This document shows positions 27,301 through 34,979 of a stretch of 64,000 bases of DNA, in pieces. A program made the translations under genes and the position numbers. The DNA is taken from positions 26,004-90,003 of the forward strand of contig JAZSFA010000045.1 of NCBI GenBank assembly GCA_045531965.1. The letters are read 5' to 3'. This stretch comes from CAMEON01 sp045531965 (GTDB taxonomy: Bacteria > Bacillota > Clostridia > Oscillospirales > CAG-272). Every line of letters begins with the position of its first letter. The first letter of the stretch is position 1. The notes beneath the pieces were generated by a model. It did not search any database. It was not told where the DNA came from and worked only from the letters and a program-made list of their open reading frames with translations.

Positions 27301-27998
27301 CCGAGAATCGCTCACAGATCTTGGCGACTCAGACCGAATGTCGGAACAAACTCCGTGCTATCGGTCATTTTGACCCTGATGCGGTGGAGAAATACCGTGA
27401 GATCAAGGCACGTTATGATGATATGAAGAGTCAGATTGAGGACTTGGAAAAGTCTCAGACAGAGCTTGTAAAGATCATTTCGGGGCTGGAATCCCAAATG
27501 AAGGAAGCCTTTACCTCCTCCTTTGATGCCATCAACGAGAATTTCGGTAAGACCTTTGCAGAATTGTTCGGCGGCGGCTCTGCCGAGCTGTCCTTGACAG
27601 ATCCCGATAACGTCCTGGAAAGCGGTATTGAAATTAAAGCTGCCCCTCCCGGAAAAATCATCAAAAACCTTATGCAGCTCTCTGGCGGCGAACAGGCGTT
27701 CATTGGTGTGGCATTGTTCTTCGCTATCTTGAAGGTGAATCCTACCCCCTTCTGTATTCTCGACGAGATCGAAGCCGCTTTGGACGAGGTCAACGTAGAG
27801 CGACTGGCACAGTACATCAAACGTTATTCGGACGAGACCCAGTTTATCATGATCACCCACCGCCGCGGTACCATGGCAGCTGCCACGAGACTGTATGGCG
27901 TAACCATGCCGGAGCACGGTATTTCTAAGGTGCTGGCTCTGGACGTCGCAGATATTTCCAAAAACAAGGAGAACGATTGGAATGGCCTTTTTAGCTAA
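24321..27998 (+). CDS. smc: Chromosome segregation protein SMC
   Basis: The 1225-residue ATPase is the core of the bacterial condensin. It starts at GTG (Met-Tyr-Leu-Lys-Ser-Ile) after AAGGAGA. It has Walker A GPNGSGKSN, two coiled-coil arms around a hinge near residues 510-690, the signature LSGGEQAF, and Walker B CILDEIEAALDE. Before Walker A there is an extra segment of about 17 residues (around HTSEQMRMEEDVNAG) not present in the Bacillus subtilis protein. The 3' end overlaps ftsY by 17 bp, so the two are coupled. Confidence 0.96.
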   Translation: MYLKSIELQGFKSFPDRTKLIFDPGHTSEQMRMEEDVNAGVTVIVGPNGSGKSNIADAMRWVLGEISSKTLRSSKMEDVIFGGADSRRPMGYAEVSVTFDNTSDFCKLDCPYDEVTVTRRYFRAGESEYLINRRSVRLKDIYELFLNTGIGRDGYSIIGQGRIADMVSRKSEERRSIFEDASGIAKYRLRKNESERKLSGVEANMVRIKDVFNEVEMQVGPLEKEAEKAKRGIVLLERKKVADISLWLYDTERLHNEITAATELHNRAAFDLEQADDALQSLDMQNQRMTEMSQNSRQISQTLRDEISALSEIQHELESKFRVTESNIAHTHELIASAGQTAETLKKQMVSEQEQASVHKEKLRTHGTKEAGLEDEFNRNAEEITALQTRITKLDESIDLMGADIHAREDAMMDLKVRVSVLENTRNDHSDRNSGIMTDMEQYEAVSADLNEKIAKRQKTIDGYTQNLHTVNEQIEALEQQLIRLNESYGEGFDRLNQKKLRRDTLNQRIATYKAMEEHYEGYAHAVKYIMKQYADGRVTAFGGEACGKIYGPLSKVITVDEPYITAVETALGANLQHIVVEDEATAKAAMYCLKRGEAGRATFFPLTSMRPQTETPEMKQAAGFPGYVAVADSLLHCDEKFRNVVSSLLGRTVVFDTIDHATAMAKALRYRVRVVTLDGQQINVGGSFTGGSVNQKNSALSRAGEIKRMSEEAETVKGEITTMEKDLSKVKAEIKEADDSKMSLEDKRELLRVLTGNETAAKDQLQAKLDANNTLLTRMKEDCERLIRMSEQNEEDIQNLRAETQSLMQAVEDLKLLRAEKAEEKGDAEDQVDALEAVQTKLMISLSEVRKDKETEEALLRVCEERVRQLSADIKATDDRVAEHRARLDDFNVAQLENRRRYAEGETRMAELTRGRDEAEKNNAGFEEKLSALSQKLREQMSARENIFREFTTAEAKLTSLQADMNKLAGRLYDDYELTRAEAVALDYPAVTPENRSQILATQTECRNKLRAIGHFDPDAVEKYREIKARYDDMKSQIEDLEKSQTELVKIISGLESQMKEAFTSSFDAINENFGKTFAELFGGGSAELSLTDPDNVLESGIEIKAAPPGKIIKNLMQLSGGEQAFIGVALFFAILKVNPTPFCILDEIEAALDEVNVERLAQYIKRYSDETQFIMITHRRGTMAAATRLYGVTMPEHGISKVLALDVADISKNKENDWNGLFS

Positions 27999-29205
27999 CC
28001 TGTTTGGCAAGAAAAAGAAAAATCAAAACGAAGAAGACCTGCTCGAAAAAGAGCTTGAAGAAGGTCTGACCGAGGAGGAAATTGCCGCGGCGGAAGCTGC
28101 CGAGGAATCCCTCGATCAAGAGGCAAACACCGATGAGTTTGCTGAGGATGCGGTGACTGACGAGGCACCTGCCGTGGACATTCTTGAGGAAGACTTGTCT
28201 GATGCTGCGGAGGATGTTCTCGCCGAAGATGAACCAACGGTTGACGTGACGGAGCAGGCGCCGCCTCAGGCACAAGAGGAAGACACGACCACGAAAAAAT
28301 CCTTCTGGGGACGCTTGAAGTCAGGACTTACCAAGACGCGGAATGCGATATTTGCGCCCGTGGATAGCCTTTTGAAGGCATTTACCAAGATCGATGAAGA
28401 CCTGTTTGAGGAACTGGAAGAAATTCTCATTACCGCCGATATCGGCATGGCGGCTACCGAAGAGATTCTTGACGAGCTTCGCGCCCGTGTCAAGGACGGA
28501 CGTTTGAAAGAGAAGGAGCAGATTATGACTGCGCTCCGCGAAATTATTGCAGATATGATCGGCGAAACCCAGCCTCTTCGTATGGAAACATCGCCTACCG
28601 TGATCATGGTGATTGGTGTTAACGGTGCCGGTAAGACCACTTCGATCGGTAAGATCTCCAAGCGCTTGCGCCTCCGCGGCAAAAAAGTAGTGGTCGCAGC
28701 TGCCGATACTTTCCGCGCCGCCGCCATTGATCAGTTGGCGGTTTGGTGTGAACGGGCACAGGTGGATATGGTCAAGCAGAGCGAGGGGAGTGATCCCGCT
28801 GCTGTGGTTTTTGATGCTATCGCCGCTGCTAAGAAAAAGCAGGCAGACGTCTTAATCATCGATACGGCAGGACGTTTGCAGAACAAGAAAAATCTCATGA
28901 ACGAGTTGGCTAAGATGAACCGTGTGATTGAAAGAGAATTGCCCGATGCCTGCCGTGAAAATCTGCTGGTGTTGGATGCAACGACAGGTCAGAATGCTAT
29001 TTCTCAAGCCAAGGAATTCCGAAATGCCGCGAATATTACAGGCATCACCCTCAATAAATTGGATGGTACAGCCAAGGGCGGCATCGTCATCTCCATCAAA
29101 CGCGAACTGGGGATTCCCGTAAAGTTTATCGGTGTTGGCGAGAAGATCGACGATATGCAGGAATTTGATGCTGAGGATTTCGTCAGCGCGTTGTTTGAAA
29201 ATTGA
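27982..29205 (+). CDS. ftsY: Signal recognition particle receptor FtsY
   Basis: The 407-residue GTPase delivers SRP-ribosome complexes to the membrane. A highly acidic N-terminal region (to about residue 95) precedes the NG domain. G-motifs are GVNGAGKTTSIGK, DTFRAAA, DTAGRLQ and TKLDGTAKGG-like NKLDGTAKGG. The ATG lies inside the end of smc. It is followed 6 bp later by rdgB. Confidence 0.96.
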   Translation: MAFLANLFGKKKKNQNEEDLLEKELEEGLTEEEIAAAEAAEESLDQEANTDEFAEDAVTDEAPAVDILEEDLSDAAEDVLAEDEPTVDVTEQAPPQAQEEDTTTKKSFWGRLKSGLTKTRNAIFAPVDSLLKAFTKIDEDLFEELEEILITADIGMAATEEILDELRARVKDGRLKEKEQIMTALREIIADMIGETQPLRMETSPTVIMVIGVNGAGKTTSIGKISKRLRLRGKKVVVAAADTFRAAAIDQLAVWCERAQVDMVKQSEGSDPAAVVFDAIAAAKKKQADVLIIDTAGRLQNKKNLMNELAKMNRVIERELPDACRENLLVLDATTGQNAISQAKEFRNAANITGITLNKLDGTAKGGIVISIKRELGIPVKFIGVGEKIDDMQEFDAEDFVSALFEN

Positions 29206-29211
29206 GAGGTT

Positions 29212-29841
29212 ATGATGGATTTTGTACTTGCGTCAAGAAACCTGAAAAAAATCAAAGAATTGAACGCTATCCTCTCGGCTGCCATCCCCGAAGTCCGCAT
29301 CCTTTCGCTGGACGATATCGGCTATGTAGGCGATATTGAAGAGAACGGTACGACCTTTGAAGAAAACGCCCTCATCAAGGCGCGTACAGCTATAGCCGCC
29401 TGTAACTACCGCTATCCCGCCATTGCCGACGATTCGGGACTCTCCGTGGACGTCCTGGACGGTGCACCCGGGGTGTATTCCGCCCGTTATGCCGGGGGGC
29501 ACGGCGACGATGCTGCCAACAACGAGCTTTTGCTCAAAAATCTTGAAAACATTCCCGACGAAAAGCGAACGGCACAGTTCGTGTCGGTCATCGCCTGCGT
29601 GTTCCCCGACGGCCACGAAATCGTCGTGAGAGGTGAAGCACAGGGTATCATCCTGAGCGAATACCGTGGAGATGGTGGGTTCGGATATGACCCTCTGTTC
29701 TTGTACGTCGCTGAGAATCAACAGGAACCCCAAAACAAGACGTTTTCAGAAATGACCGCGGAAGAAAAGAACGTCATTAGTCACCGCGGTCGCGCTATTC
29801 GCAAGTTTGCCGATGCGCTGGCACACCATATAAAATTTTGA
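29212..29841 (+). CDS. rdgB: Non-canonical purine NTP pyrophosphatase (RdgB/HAM1)
   Basis: The 209-residue enzyme hydrolyses dITP, XTP and ITP, cleaning the nucleotide pool. Typical marks are FVLASRNLKKIKEL, FEENALIKARTA, ADDSGLSVDVLDGAPGVYSARYAG, GGFGYDPLF and SHRGRAI. Two adjacent ATG codons are possible (29212, 29215) after GAGAGG. It lies in the long plsX-to-rsfS transcription unit. Confidence 0.95.
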   Translation: MMDFVLASRNLKKIKELNAILSAAIPEVRILSLDDIGYVGDIEENGTTFEENALIKARTAIAACNYRYPAIADDSGLSVDVLDGAPGVYSARYAGGHGDDAANNELLLKNLENIPDEKRTAQFVSVIACVFPDGHEIVVRGEAQGIILSEYRGDGGFGYDPLFLYVAENQQEPQNKTFSEMTAEEKNVISHRGRAIRKFADALAHHIKF

Positions 29842-29857
29842 TCGAGGTATTTTATTT

Positions 29858-30190
29858 ATGAGCAAATATTCAATTGAAGCATACCCCCTGCCCGCACCGA
29901 TCACGTCTGCCCAAAGGGCAAAGCTTCGCTCTTTGGCGTCGGATATGTCTGCGATCATTCAGGTTGGTAAGGGAGGGATCAACGATACGTTGGTTACCAC
30001 CGTTCATGATGCGCTTGAGGCGAGAGAGCTGATCAAAATCTCGGTACTTGATAACTGTGATTATACCCCCCGCGACGTCGCTGACGCACTCTCGGAGATT
30101 GCCCGCGCTCATTGCGTGGGAGTCATCGGTCGCAAGGTGCTTTTGTACCGCCCTTCCAAGGACTCCAAGCATCCTATTCAGTTGAAGTGA
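29858..30190 (+). CDS. yhbY: YhbY-family RNA-binding protein (CRM domain)
   Basis: The 110-residue protein has the CRM fold signature: KLRSLASDM, IIQVGKGGINDTLV, LEARELIKISVLDN and GRKVLLYRPS. YhbY proteins associate with 50S precursors and help ribosome assembly. An extra 20 residues precede the usual start. The next gene begins after 1 bp. Its place before nadD-yqeK-rsfS is conserved in Bacillota. Confidence 0.92.
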   Translation: MSKYSIEAYPLPAPITSAQRAKLRSLASDMSAIIQVGKGGINDTLVTTVHDALEARELIKISVLDNCDYTPRDVADALSEIARAHCVGVIGRKVLLYRPSKDSKHPIQLK

Positions 30191-30191
30191 T

Positions 30192-30800
30192 ATGAGAGTT
30201 GGAATATACGGCGGCACCTTTTCCCCCGTCCACGTGGGTCATGTGGCAGCTGCCAAAGCTTTTATGGAACAGATGTGGCTGGATATCCTTTACGTGATTC
30301 CCACAGGCGTGACGCCACATAAGGTGATGAAGGGGGATGCCACCGCCGCGGATCGCTTGGAAATGTGCCGTCTTGCTTTTCAGGGTATCGACGGCGTGAT
30401 TGTCAGCGATCTGGAAATGAAACGTGAAGGGAAGAGCTATACCGTGGATACGCTTCGGGAACTGTATCATCCGGACAACCGCTTGTTCTTTTTGATGGGC
30501 ACCGATATGCTTTTGACTTTGGATCAATGGCGTCAGCCCGAGGAAATCTTCAGACTGTGTTATCCTGTGTATATCCGCCGCGAAGCAGATACGTCACTGG
30601 ATGATCGGATCGTCGAGAAAATTTCACTATACAATCAGAAATACGGCAAGGTTGTGCGGAGGATCACCGCCCCTGCCATTGAACTGTCTTCATCTACGGT
30701 TCGCGCTGTGGCAGGGCAGGGGAAGTCCATCACAGGACTGGTCCCTCCTGCCGTGGAAGCTTATATTAAGGAGAAAGGTCTGTATCAACAGGCCGATTAA
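30192..30800 (+). CDS. nadD: Nicotinate-nucleotide adenylyltransferase NadD
   Basis: The 202-residue enzyme makes deamido-NAD from nicotinate mononucleotide and ATP. The nucleotidyltransferase motif GIYGGTFSPVHVGHV at the N-terminus and the C-terminal ELSSSTVRA (ISSTxIR type) are intact, with GTDMLLTLDQWR in the middle. The ATG lies one base after the yhbY stop, so it relies on translational coupling. Confidence 0.96.
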   Translation: MRVGIYGGTFSPVHVGHVAAAKAFMEQMWLDILYVIPTGVTPHKVMKGDATAADRLEMCRLAFQGIDGVIVSDLEMKREGKSYTVDTLRELYHPDNRLFFLMGTDMLLTLDQWRQPEEIFRLCYPVYIRREADTSLDDRIVEKISLYNQKYGKVVRRITAPAIELSSSTVRAVAGQGKSITGLVPPAVEAYIKEKGLYQQAD

Positions 30801-30804
30801 GAGG

Positions 30805-31455
30805 ATGAATCAGACCCTTTATTCGTGGGGCACAGAAGAACTGAATGCGTTGAGAGCAGCCATCATGTTGGAAATGTCCCCTTTCCGTTATACTCACACC
30901 GCTGCTGTGGAGGACATGATTGCCCGACTGTGTGCGCTGTATTGTCCGGAAAAGGAAAATCTGCTCCGGGCGGCTGCCTTGCTTCACGACCTGACGAAAG
31001 AAATCAAAGCCGAGGAGCAAGAGGCACTGTGCGCTTCCCTTGGCGTGGAACTGTCCGATATGGACAGAATGACCCCCAAGACCCACCATGCCAAATCAGC
31101 CGCAGCCCTGATCCCCTTGAAATACCCGGCGTTTGCTCATGAGGAACTCATCCGCGCTGTACGTTACCACACCACAGGACGGGCAGAGATGACGTTGTCG
31201 GAAAAGCTTTTGTACCTGGCGGACTATATTGATGAAAGTCGAACCTTCCCGGATTGTGTGACGTTGCGTACTTGCTTTTGGTCGGCTTGCCCCGAGGCTA
31301 TGTCTTTGGAAGAACGATTGATTCTTTTGGATGACGTTATCTTGCTTTCCTTTAATATGACCATTCGCTCCCTTCTATCAGAAGATGCTCCTGTGGCGAA
31401 TGATACCATGAATGCGCGCAACAGCTTGCTTTGTGCCCGTGTAAAAAGAAAATGA
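30805..31455 (+). CDS. yqeK: HD-domain hydrolase YqeK (Ap4A phosphohydrolase type)
   Basis: The 216-residue protein has the HD motif AALLHDLTKE (HD at about residue 60), the earlier His in RYTHTAAVEDMI, and THHAKSAA plus YLADYIDE further on, matching YqeK. These hydrolyse diadenosine tetraphosphate in Bacillota. The ATG is five bases after the nadD stop. Its Shine-Dalgarno (AAGAGG) is too close, so reinitiation from nadD is likely. It sits between nadD and rsfS as usual. Confidence 0.92.
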   Translation: MNQTLYSWGTEELNALRAAIMLEMSPFRYTHTAAVEDMIARLCALYCPEKENLLRAAALLHDLTKEIKAEEQEALCASLGVELSDMDRMTPKTHHAKSAAALIPLKYPAFAHEELIRAVRYHTTGRAEMTLSEKLLYLADYIDESRTFPDCVTLRTCFWSACPEAMSLEERLILLDDVILLSFNMTIRSLLSEDAPVANDTMNARNSLLCARVKRK

Positions 31456-31480
31456 TCAATTACAATTAAGAGGTATAATT

Positions 31481-31870
31481 ATGGATGAATTAAATACTAA
31501 CGCGATGAATGAAATGGAAGAACCTACCCCCGAGCCTTTGCAGGGGGCTGCCCCTGAAACACTGGCAAAGGCAATTGCAGAATTTCTTGACCATAAGCGT
31601 GCCAAGGATGTGAAGGTTATTTCGATGGAAGGTAAAACCGATATCTGTGATTATATGGTACTGGCAACCGGTAATGCCTCCACTCACGTGCAGGCGCTGG
31701 GTGGCGAGGTGGAATACCAAATGTCTCGCCGCTTGGTGGAGCCCCTTCATGTGGAAGGGCGGGATAATCACGCGTGGATCGTGCTGGATTACAGTCACGT
31801 GCTTGTGCATATATTTACAAAAGAGACTCGAGAATTTTACAATCTCGACCGTCTTTATGGCGAAGAGTGA
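31481..31870 (+). CDS. rsfS: Ribosomal silencing factor RsfS
   Basis: The 129-residue protein binds L14 and blocks 30S-50S joining in poor growth. The core region holds DYMVLATGNASTHVQALGGEV, EGRDNHAWIVLDYSHVLVHIF and FYNLDRLYGE. About 25 extra N-terminal residues, acidic and Pro-rich, precede it. It is the last gene of the plsX-rsfS unit and a strong terminator follows. Confidence 0.95.
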   Translation: MDELNTNAMNEMEEPTPEPLQGAAPETLAKAIAEFLDHKRAKDVKVISMEGKTDICDYMVLATGNASTHVQALGGEVEYQMSRRLVEPLHVEGRDNHAWIVLDYSHVLVHIFTKETREFYNLDRLYGEE

Positions 31871-31881
31871 TATTGTGCCAC

Positions 31882-31922
31882 AAGACACCTCCCCGATTTT
31901 TATGGGGAGGTGTCTTATTTTT
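31882..31922 (+). terminator. Intrinsic terminator after rsfS
   Basis: AAGACACCTCCCC and GGGGAGGTGTCTT form a perfect 13-bp stem with a 9-nt loop, followed by ATTTTT. Confidence 0.95.
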
Positions 31923-31974
31923 GAACGCCGTACAAAAAATAATACATTTTTAGAAACTTTTTCGCAAAAAAGTC

Positions 31975-32003
31975 TTTACAAATTGTCAAGGGTATGCTAT
32001 AAT
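31975..32003 (+). promoter_or_regulatory. Promoter of the response-regulator gene
   Basis: TTTACA (31975-31980), 17 bp and TATAAT (31998-32003). The leader to the start codon is about 150 nt and has a CCGCAA/TTGCGG hairpin (32122-32137) just before the Shine-Dalgarno site. Confidence 0.85.
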
Positions 32004-32155
32004 AAAAATGCTATAAATTATGGATGGACTGTGTCCTTGGTTTCAGAGAAAATTCAAGGTTTGTTCACATGGTCATCCCACATATGCGTTATCATAATAT
32101 AAAGTGAAATGGAAACAAGAGCCGCAAGCAGTTGCGGATGAGGAGGATACGCCAA

Positions 32156-32848
32156 ATGATGGATACCAAAATTCTCGTGATCGATGATGATCCTATGATC
32201 AGTGACATGATGAAGACCCATTTTGAAAACGAAGGCTACGAAGTCAAAACCGTGGCTGACGGTGCGGAAGGGATCAGCTATTTTAAGATGTACGAGCCGG
32301 ATATGGTACTTTTGGATATTATGCTTCCCAAAAAAGATGGTTGGCAGGTCTGTCGTGAAATCAGAGAGATTTCATCTAAGCCGATCATTATGGTCTCTGC
32401 TAAGTCCGATATTTTTGATAAGGTCTTAGGTCTTGAATTGGGCGCTGACGATTATGTGGTCAAGCCTTTTGATCTTAAGGAGCTTTCCGCCCGCGTCAAA
32501 GCCGTTTTGCGCCGCTGTCAGACAAGCGCGGGACAGAACGATGACGAGGTGATTCGTTTTGATAATATTGAAATCAGTAAGCTGAAATACGAACTGAAAC
32601 TGAAGGGAAGATCTATTGACATTCCCCCAAAGGAGTTAGAACTTCTGTATTTCTTGGCTTCCAATTATAACCGTGTCTTCACCCGAGACCAATTGCTGGA
32701 TAAGGTCTGGGGCTTTGATTACTTAGGTGACTCCCGTACCGTGGATGTTCACGTGAAGCGTCTCCGTGAAAAACTGGAAGGTGTTTCGGATAAATGGATT
32801 CTGAAAACCGTATGGGGCGTTGGCTATAAATTTGAACTTTTGAGCTGA
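32156..32848 (+). CDS. OmpR/PhoB-family response regulator without a partner kinase
   Basis: The 230-residue regulator has a receiver domain with the acidic pair DDD (10-12), phospho-acceptor Asp54 in LLDIMLPKKDG, and the Lys of YVVKPFD. A C-terminal winged helix shows PPKELELLYFL, TRDQLLDKVWGFDY and RTVDVHVKRLREKL. AGGAGG lies 9 bp before the ATG. No histidine kinase is encoded beside it; an HtrA protease follows after 125 bp. It is therefore an orphan here, with its kinase elsewhere or its activation independent of one. Confidence 0.92.
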   Translation: MMDTKILVIDDDPMISDMMKTHFENEGYEVKTVADGAEGISYFKMYEPDMVLLDIMLPKKDGWQVCREIREISSKPIIMVSAKSDIFDKVLGLELGADDYVVKPFDLKELSARVKAVLRRCQTSAGQNDDEVIRFDNIEISKLKYELKLKGRSIDIPPKELELLYFLASNYNRVFTRDQLLDKVWGFDYLGDSRTVDVHVKRLREKLEGVSDKWILKTVWGVGYKFELLS

Positions 32849-32973
32849 TGATATGAAGGGAAGCTTGTGCGCGGCATGGGCTTCCCATCTCCGTATGTTC
32901 GCCTTGCTGTTTTCACTTGACAAAGAGCACGGTAATGGCGACGTTGTAAAATTAACGAAAAGAGATCCTGCCC

Positions 32974-34530
32974 ATGAATGAGAACGAAAACAAGAAAACA
33001 AATGAAAATGAATTGTCTCCGACGGTAGAAACTTCGGAAACGCCTGAGACTTTACCCCAAACACACGAAGAAGTGTCCTTTCCCGAAGAGGTTGAAGACG
33101 CGCCCCAAAATCCTCAAACGGATGAATTCGCTCCAACCGAGGAAGCTTCAGAAGAAAGCTCGGGCACAGCATCTGTGAAGGAAAAAAAACAGGAAAGCGC
33201 AGAGCGTTTATCGACGCCCACACCGGCAGAAAGTGAACGGCATGACGCGACAGTTTTGAACTCTCCTGCAAGTCAACAGATTCCGGTTCCTCCCCCTCCT
33301 GCTACGGTTTATCGTTGGACTTATGCTGATCAGAAAAAACGGGATATGGATATCGGCAAGAAAAGAAGAACTGCAGGGCTGTGGATTTATGCCTTGGTCA
33401 TGACCGGTGTTTTTGCCTTGAGCTTTGGGTTGCTTCTGGGCGTTCTCCTGATGAAGGGAGGAGAGCTCCCCACCGTTCAATTCGGAGAAAGCATGACCGA
33501 TGAAAACGGCGCCATCTTGGGAAGTAACGACTATGCGGATTCGATGGCAATCGAAAAGACCAAGAAATCCGTGGTGCTGATTGAGGTCACGACGCCTACC
33601 GGAGGCGGAAGCGGGACAGGTATTGTTTTGAGCGCCGACGGCTATATTGCCACCAATCATCACGTGATCGAGGACGGCACAGTCATTCGCGTGAAATTCT
33701 ATGACGGTTCTTATGCGACAGCCACGCTTCGCGGCTCTTCCGAGGTGGACGATCTTGCCGTGATCAAGGTGGATCGTTCTAATCTGACGCCCGCAACCTT
33801 TGCTCATTCCTCGGAATGCTTTGTGGGACAAACAGTGTATGCCATTGGCAACCCCAGCGGCGCTGAAATGGCATGGACGACTACCAGAGGATGCATTTCC
33901 TATGTGGACAGAGAGCTGAGAATTTATAAGGATGACGGCACGTTGGAGAAGAAGCTGAAAATGATCCAGACCGATGCCATGGTTAACCCCGGCAACTCCG
34001 GTGGCCCCTTGGTCAATACCAGAGGTGAGGTCGTGGGCATCGTTTCAATGAAGCTTTCGGATGGATATGAGGGCATTGGCTTCGCGATTCCCTCTGACGG
34101 CGCATCGGAAATTCTGAATGCCATTATCAAGGACGGTCATGCCAATAGTATCAATTCAAATGTTTCCTATAAGCGTCCCGTTATCGGTATTGTGGGGGTT
34201 TATATGGAAGGCGGCTGTCATTATGTCTTTGAGGAAGACCGAATCTCGGAAGTGACAGAGTCGTATGCTTTGGAGAATCCTGAGAATACCATTTCACCCA
34301 AAGTATCAGGGATCTATGTTCGTTCCTTGACGGAAGGCACAGATGCTGCGATCAAACTGGAAGAGGGTGATATCATTACGGCAATCAATGGGGTGGAAGC
34401 CACCAATATGAATGTCCTGATGAATGAAATCAATCAGTATTACGCAGGTGATGACGTCACCGTCACGTACTACAGAAACGGTCTTTATCATGAAGTTGTC
34501 ATTACTTTGAGTGCCGAAAAAGAATCATAA
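32974..34530 (+). CDS. Membrane-anchored HtrA/DegP-type serine protease
   Basis: The 518-residue protein has an acidic, Pro/Glu-rich cytoplasmic region of about 130 residues, one membrane helix at 136-160 and an extracellular trypsin-like domain. The triad is His230 (ATNHHVI), Asp260 (DDLAVI) and Ser342 (NPGNSGGP). A single C-terminal PDZ domain covers about 420-515. HtrA proteins handle damaged exported proteins. Only a weak Shine-Dalgarno (AAAAGAG) precedes the ATG. It follows the orphan regulator, which may control it. Confidence 0.93.
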   Translation: MNENENKKTNENELSPTVETSETPETLPQTHEEVSFPEEVEDAPQNPQTDEFAPTEEASEESSGTASVKEKKQESAERLSTPTPAESERHDATVLNSPASQQIPVPPPPATVYRWTYADQKKRDMDIGKKRRTAGLWIYALVMTGVFALSFGLLLGVLLMKGGELPTVQFGESMTDENGAILGSNDYADSMAIEKTKKSVVLIEVTTPTGGGSGTGIVLSADGYIATNHHVIEDGTVIRVKFYDGSYATATLRGSSEVDDLAVIKVDRSNLTPATFAHSSECFVGQTVYAIGNPSGAEMAWTTTRGCISYVDRELRIYKDDGTLEKKLKMIQTDAMVNPGNSGGPLVNTRGEVVGIVSMKLSDGYEGIGFAIPSDGASEILNAIIKDGHANSINSNVSYKRPVIGIVGVYMEGGCHYVFEEDRISEVTESYALENPENTISPKVSGIYVRSLTEGTDAAIKLEEGDIITAINGVEATNMNVLMNEINQYYAGDDVTVTYYRNGLYHEVVITLSAEKES

Positions 34531-34561
34531 AAAACTTTTTTGGGAAAATGTAAAAACCCTA

Positions 34562-34590
34562 TTGCTTTTTTTGAAAAAGTATGATATAAT
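34562..34590 (+). promoter_or_regulatory. Extended -10 promoter of secG
   Basis: TTGCTT (34562-34567), 17 bp and TATAAT (34585-34590), with TG one base upstream of the -10 box. Confidence 0.78.
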
Positions 34591-34626
34591 AGTCGAAGTA
34601 ATTATCCTTTTGGAGGTTTTTTTACA

Positions 34627-34869
34627 ATGGAAATTTTTGAACTGATCATGGGAATCGTCCTGGTCGTTTTGGCATTGGGCATTTCTGTTCTGGTTGCATT
34701 ACAGCCCGGTAAGGATAAGCGTCTGTCCGGAGCTATCTCCGGCGGTGCTTCCGATACCTTCTTTGGTAAGAGCAAGACACATCAGCGCGAAAAGATGCTG
34801 GAGAAGTTGACCGTCATCATTTCCGTCGTGTTTTTCGTTGCTATCGTGGCTCTGTACTGCCTCGTCTGA
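34627..34869 (+). CDS. secG: Preprotein translocase subunit SecG
   Basis: The 80-residue protein has two hydrophobic helices (about 4-25 and 60-78) joined by a loop with LQPGKDKRLSGAISGGASDTFFG, the SecG signature. It assists SecYE in protein export. GGAGG lies upstream of the ATG. It is monocistronic, with its own promoter and terminator. rnr and smpB, frequent neighbours in other Bacillota, are absent. Confidence 0.94.
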   Translation: MEIFELIMGIVLVVLALGISVLVALQPGKDKRLSGAISGGASDTFFGKSKTHQREKMLEKLTVIISVVFFVAIVALYCLV

Positions 34870-34879
34870 GCGCACAGGA

Positions 34880-34915
34880 GAAGTCCGTTCCCAAGGGGCG
34901 GGCTTCTTTTCTTTT
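34880..34915 (+). terminator. Intrinsic terminator after secG
   Basis: GAAGTCCG and CGGGCTTC (one G-T pair) form a stem followed by TTTTCTTTT. Confidence 0.88.
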
Positions 34916-34979
34916 ACACCATGAAAGAGAACGACAAAAGCCTTCACGGATCTCCCTATCTTGAAAGGAAAAGATACAT

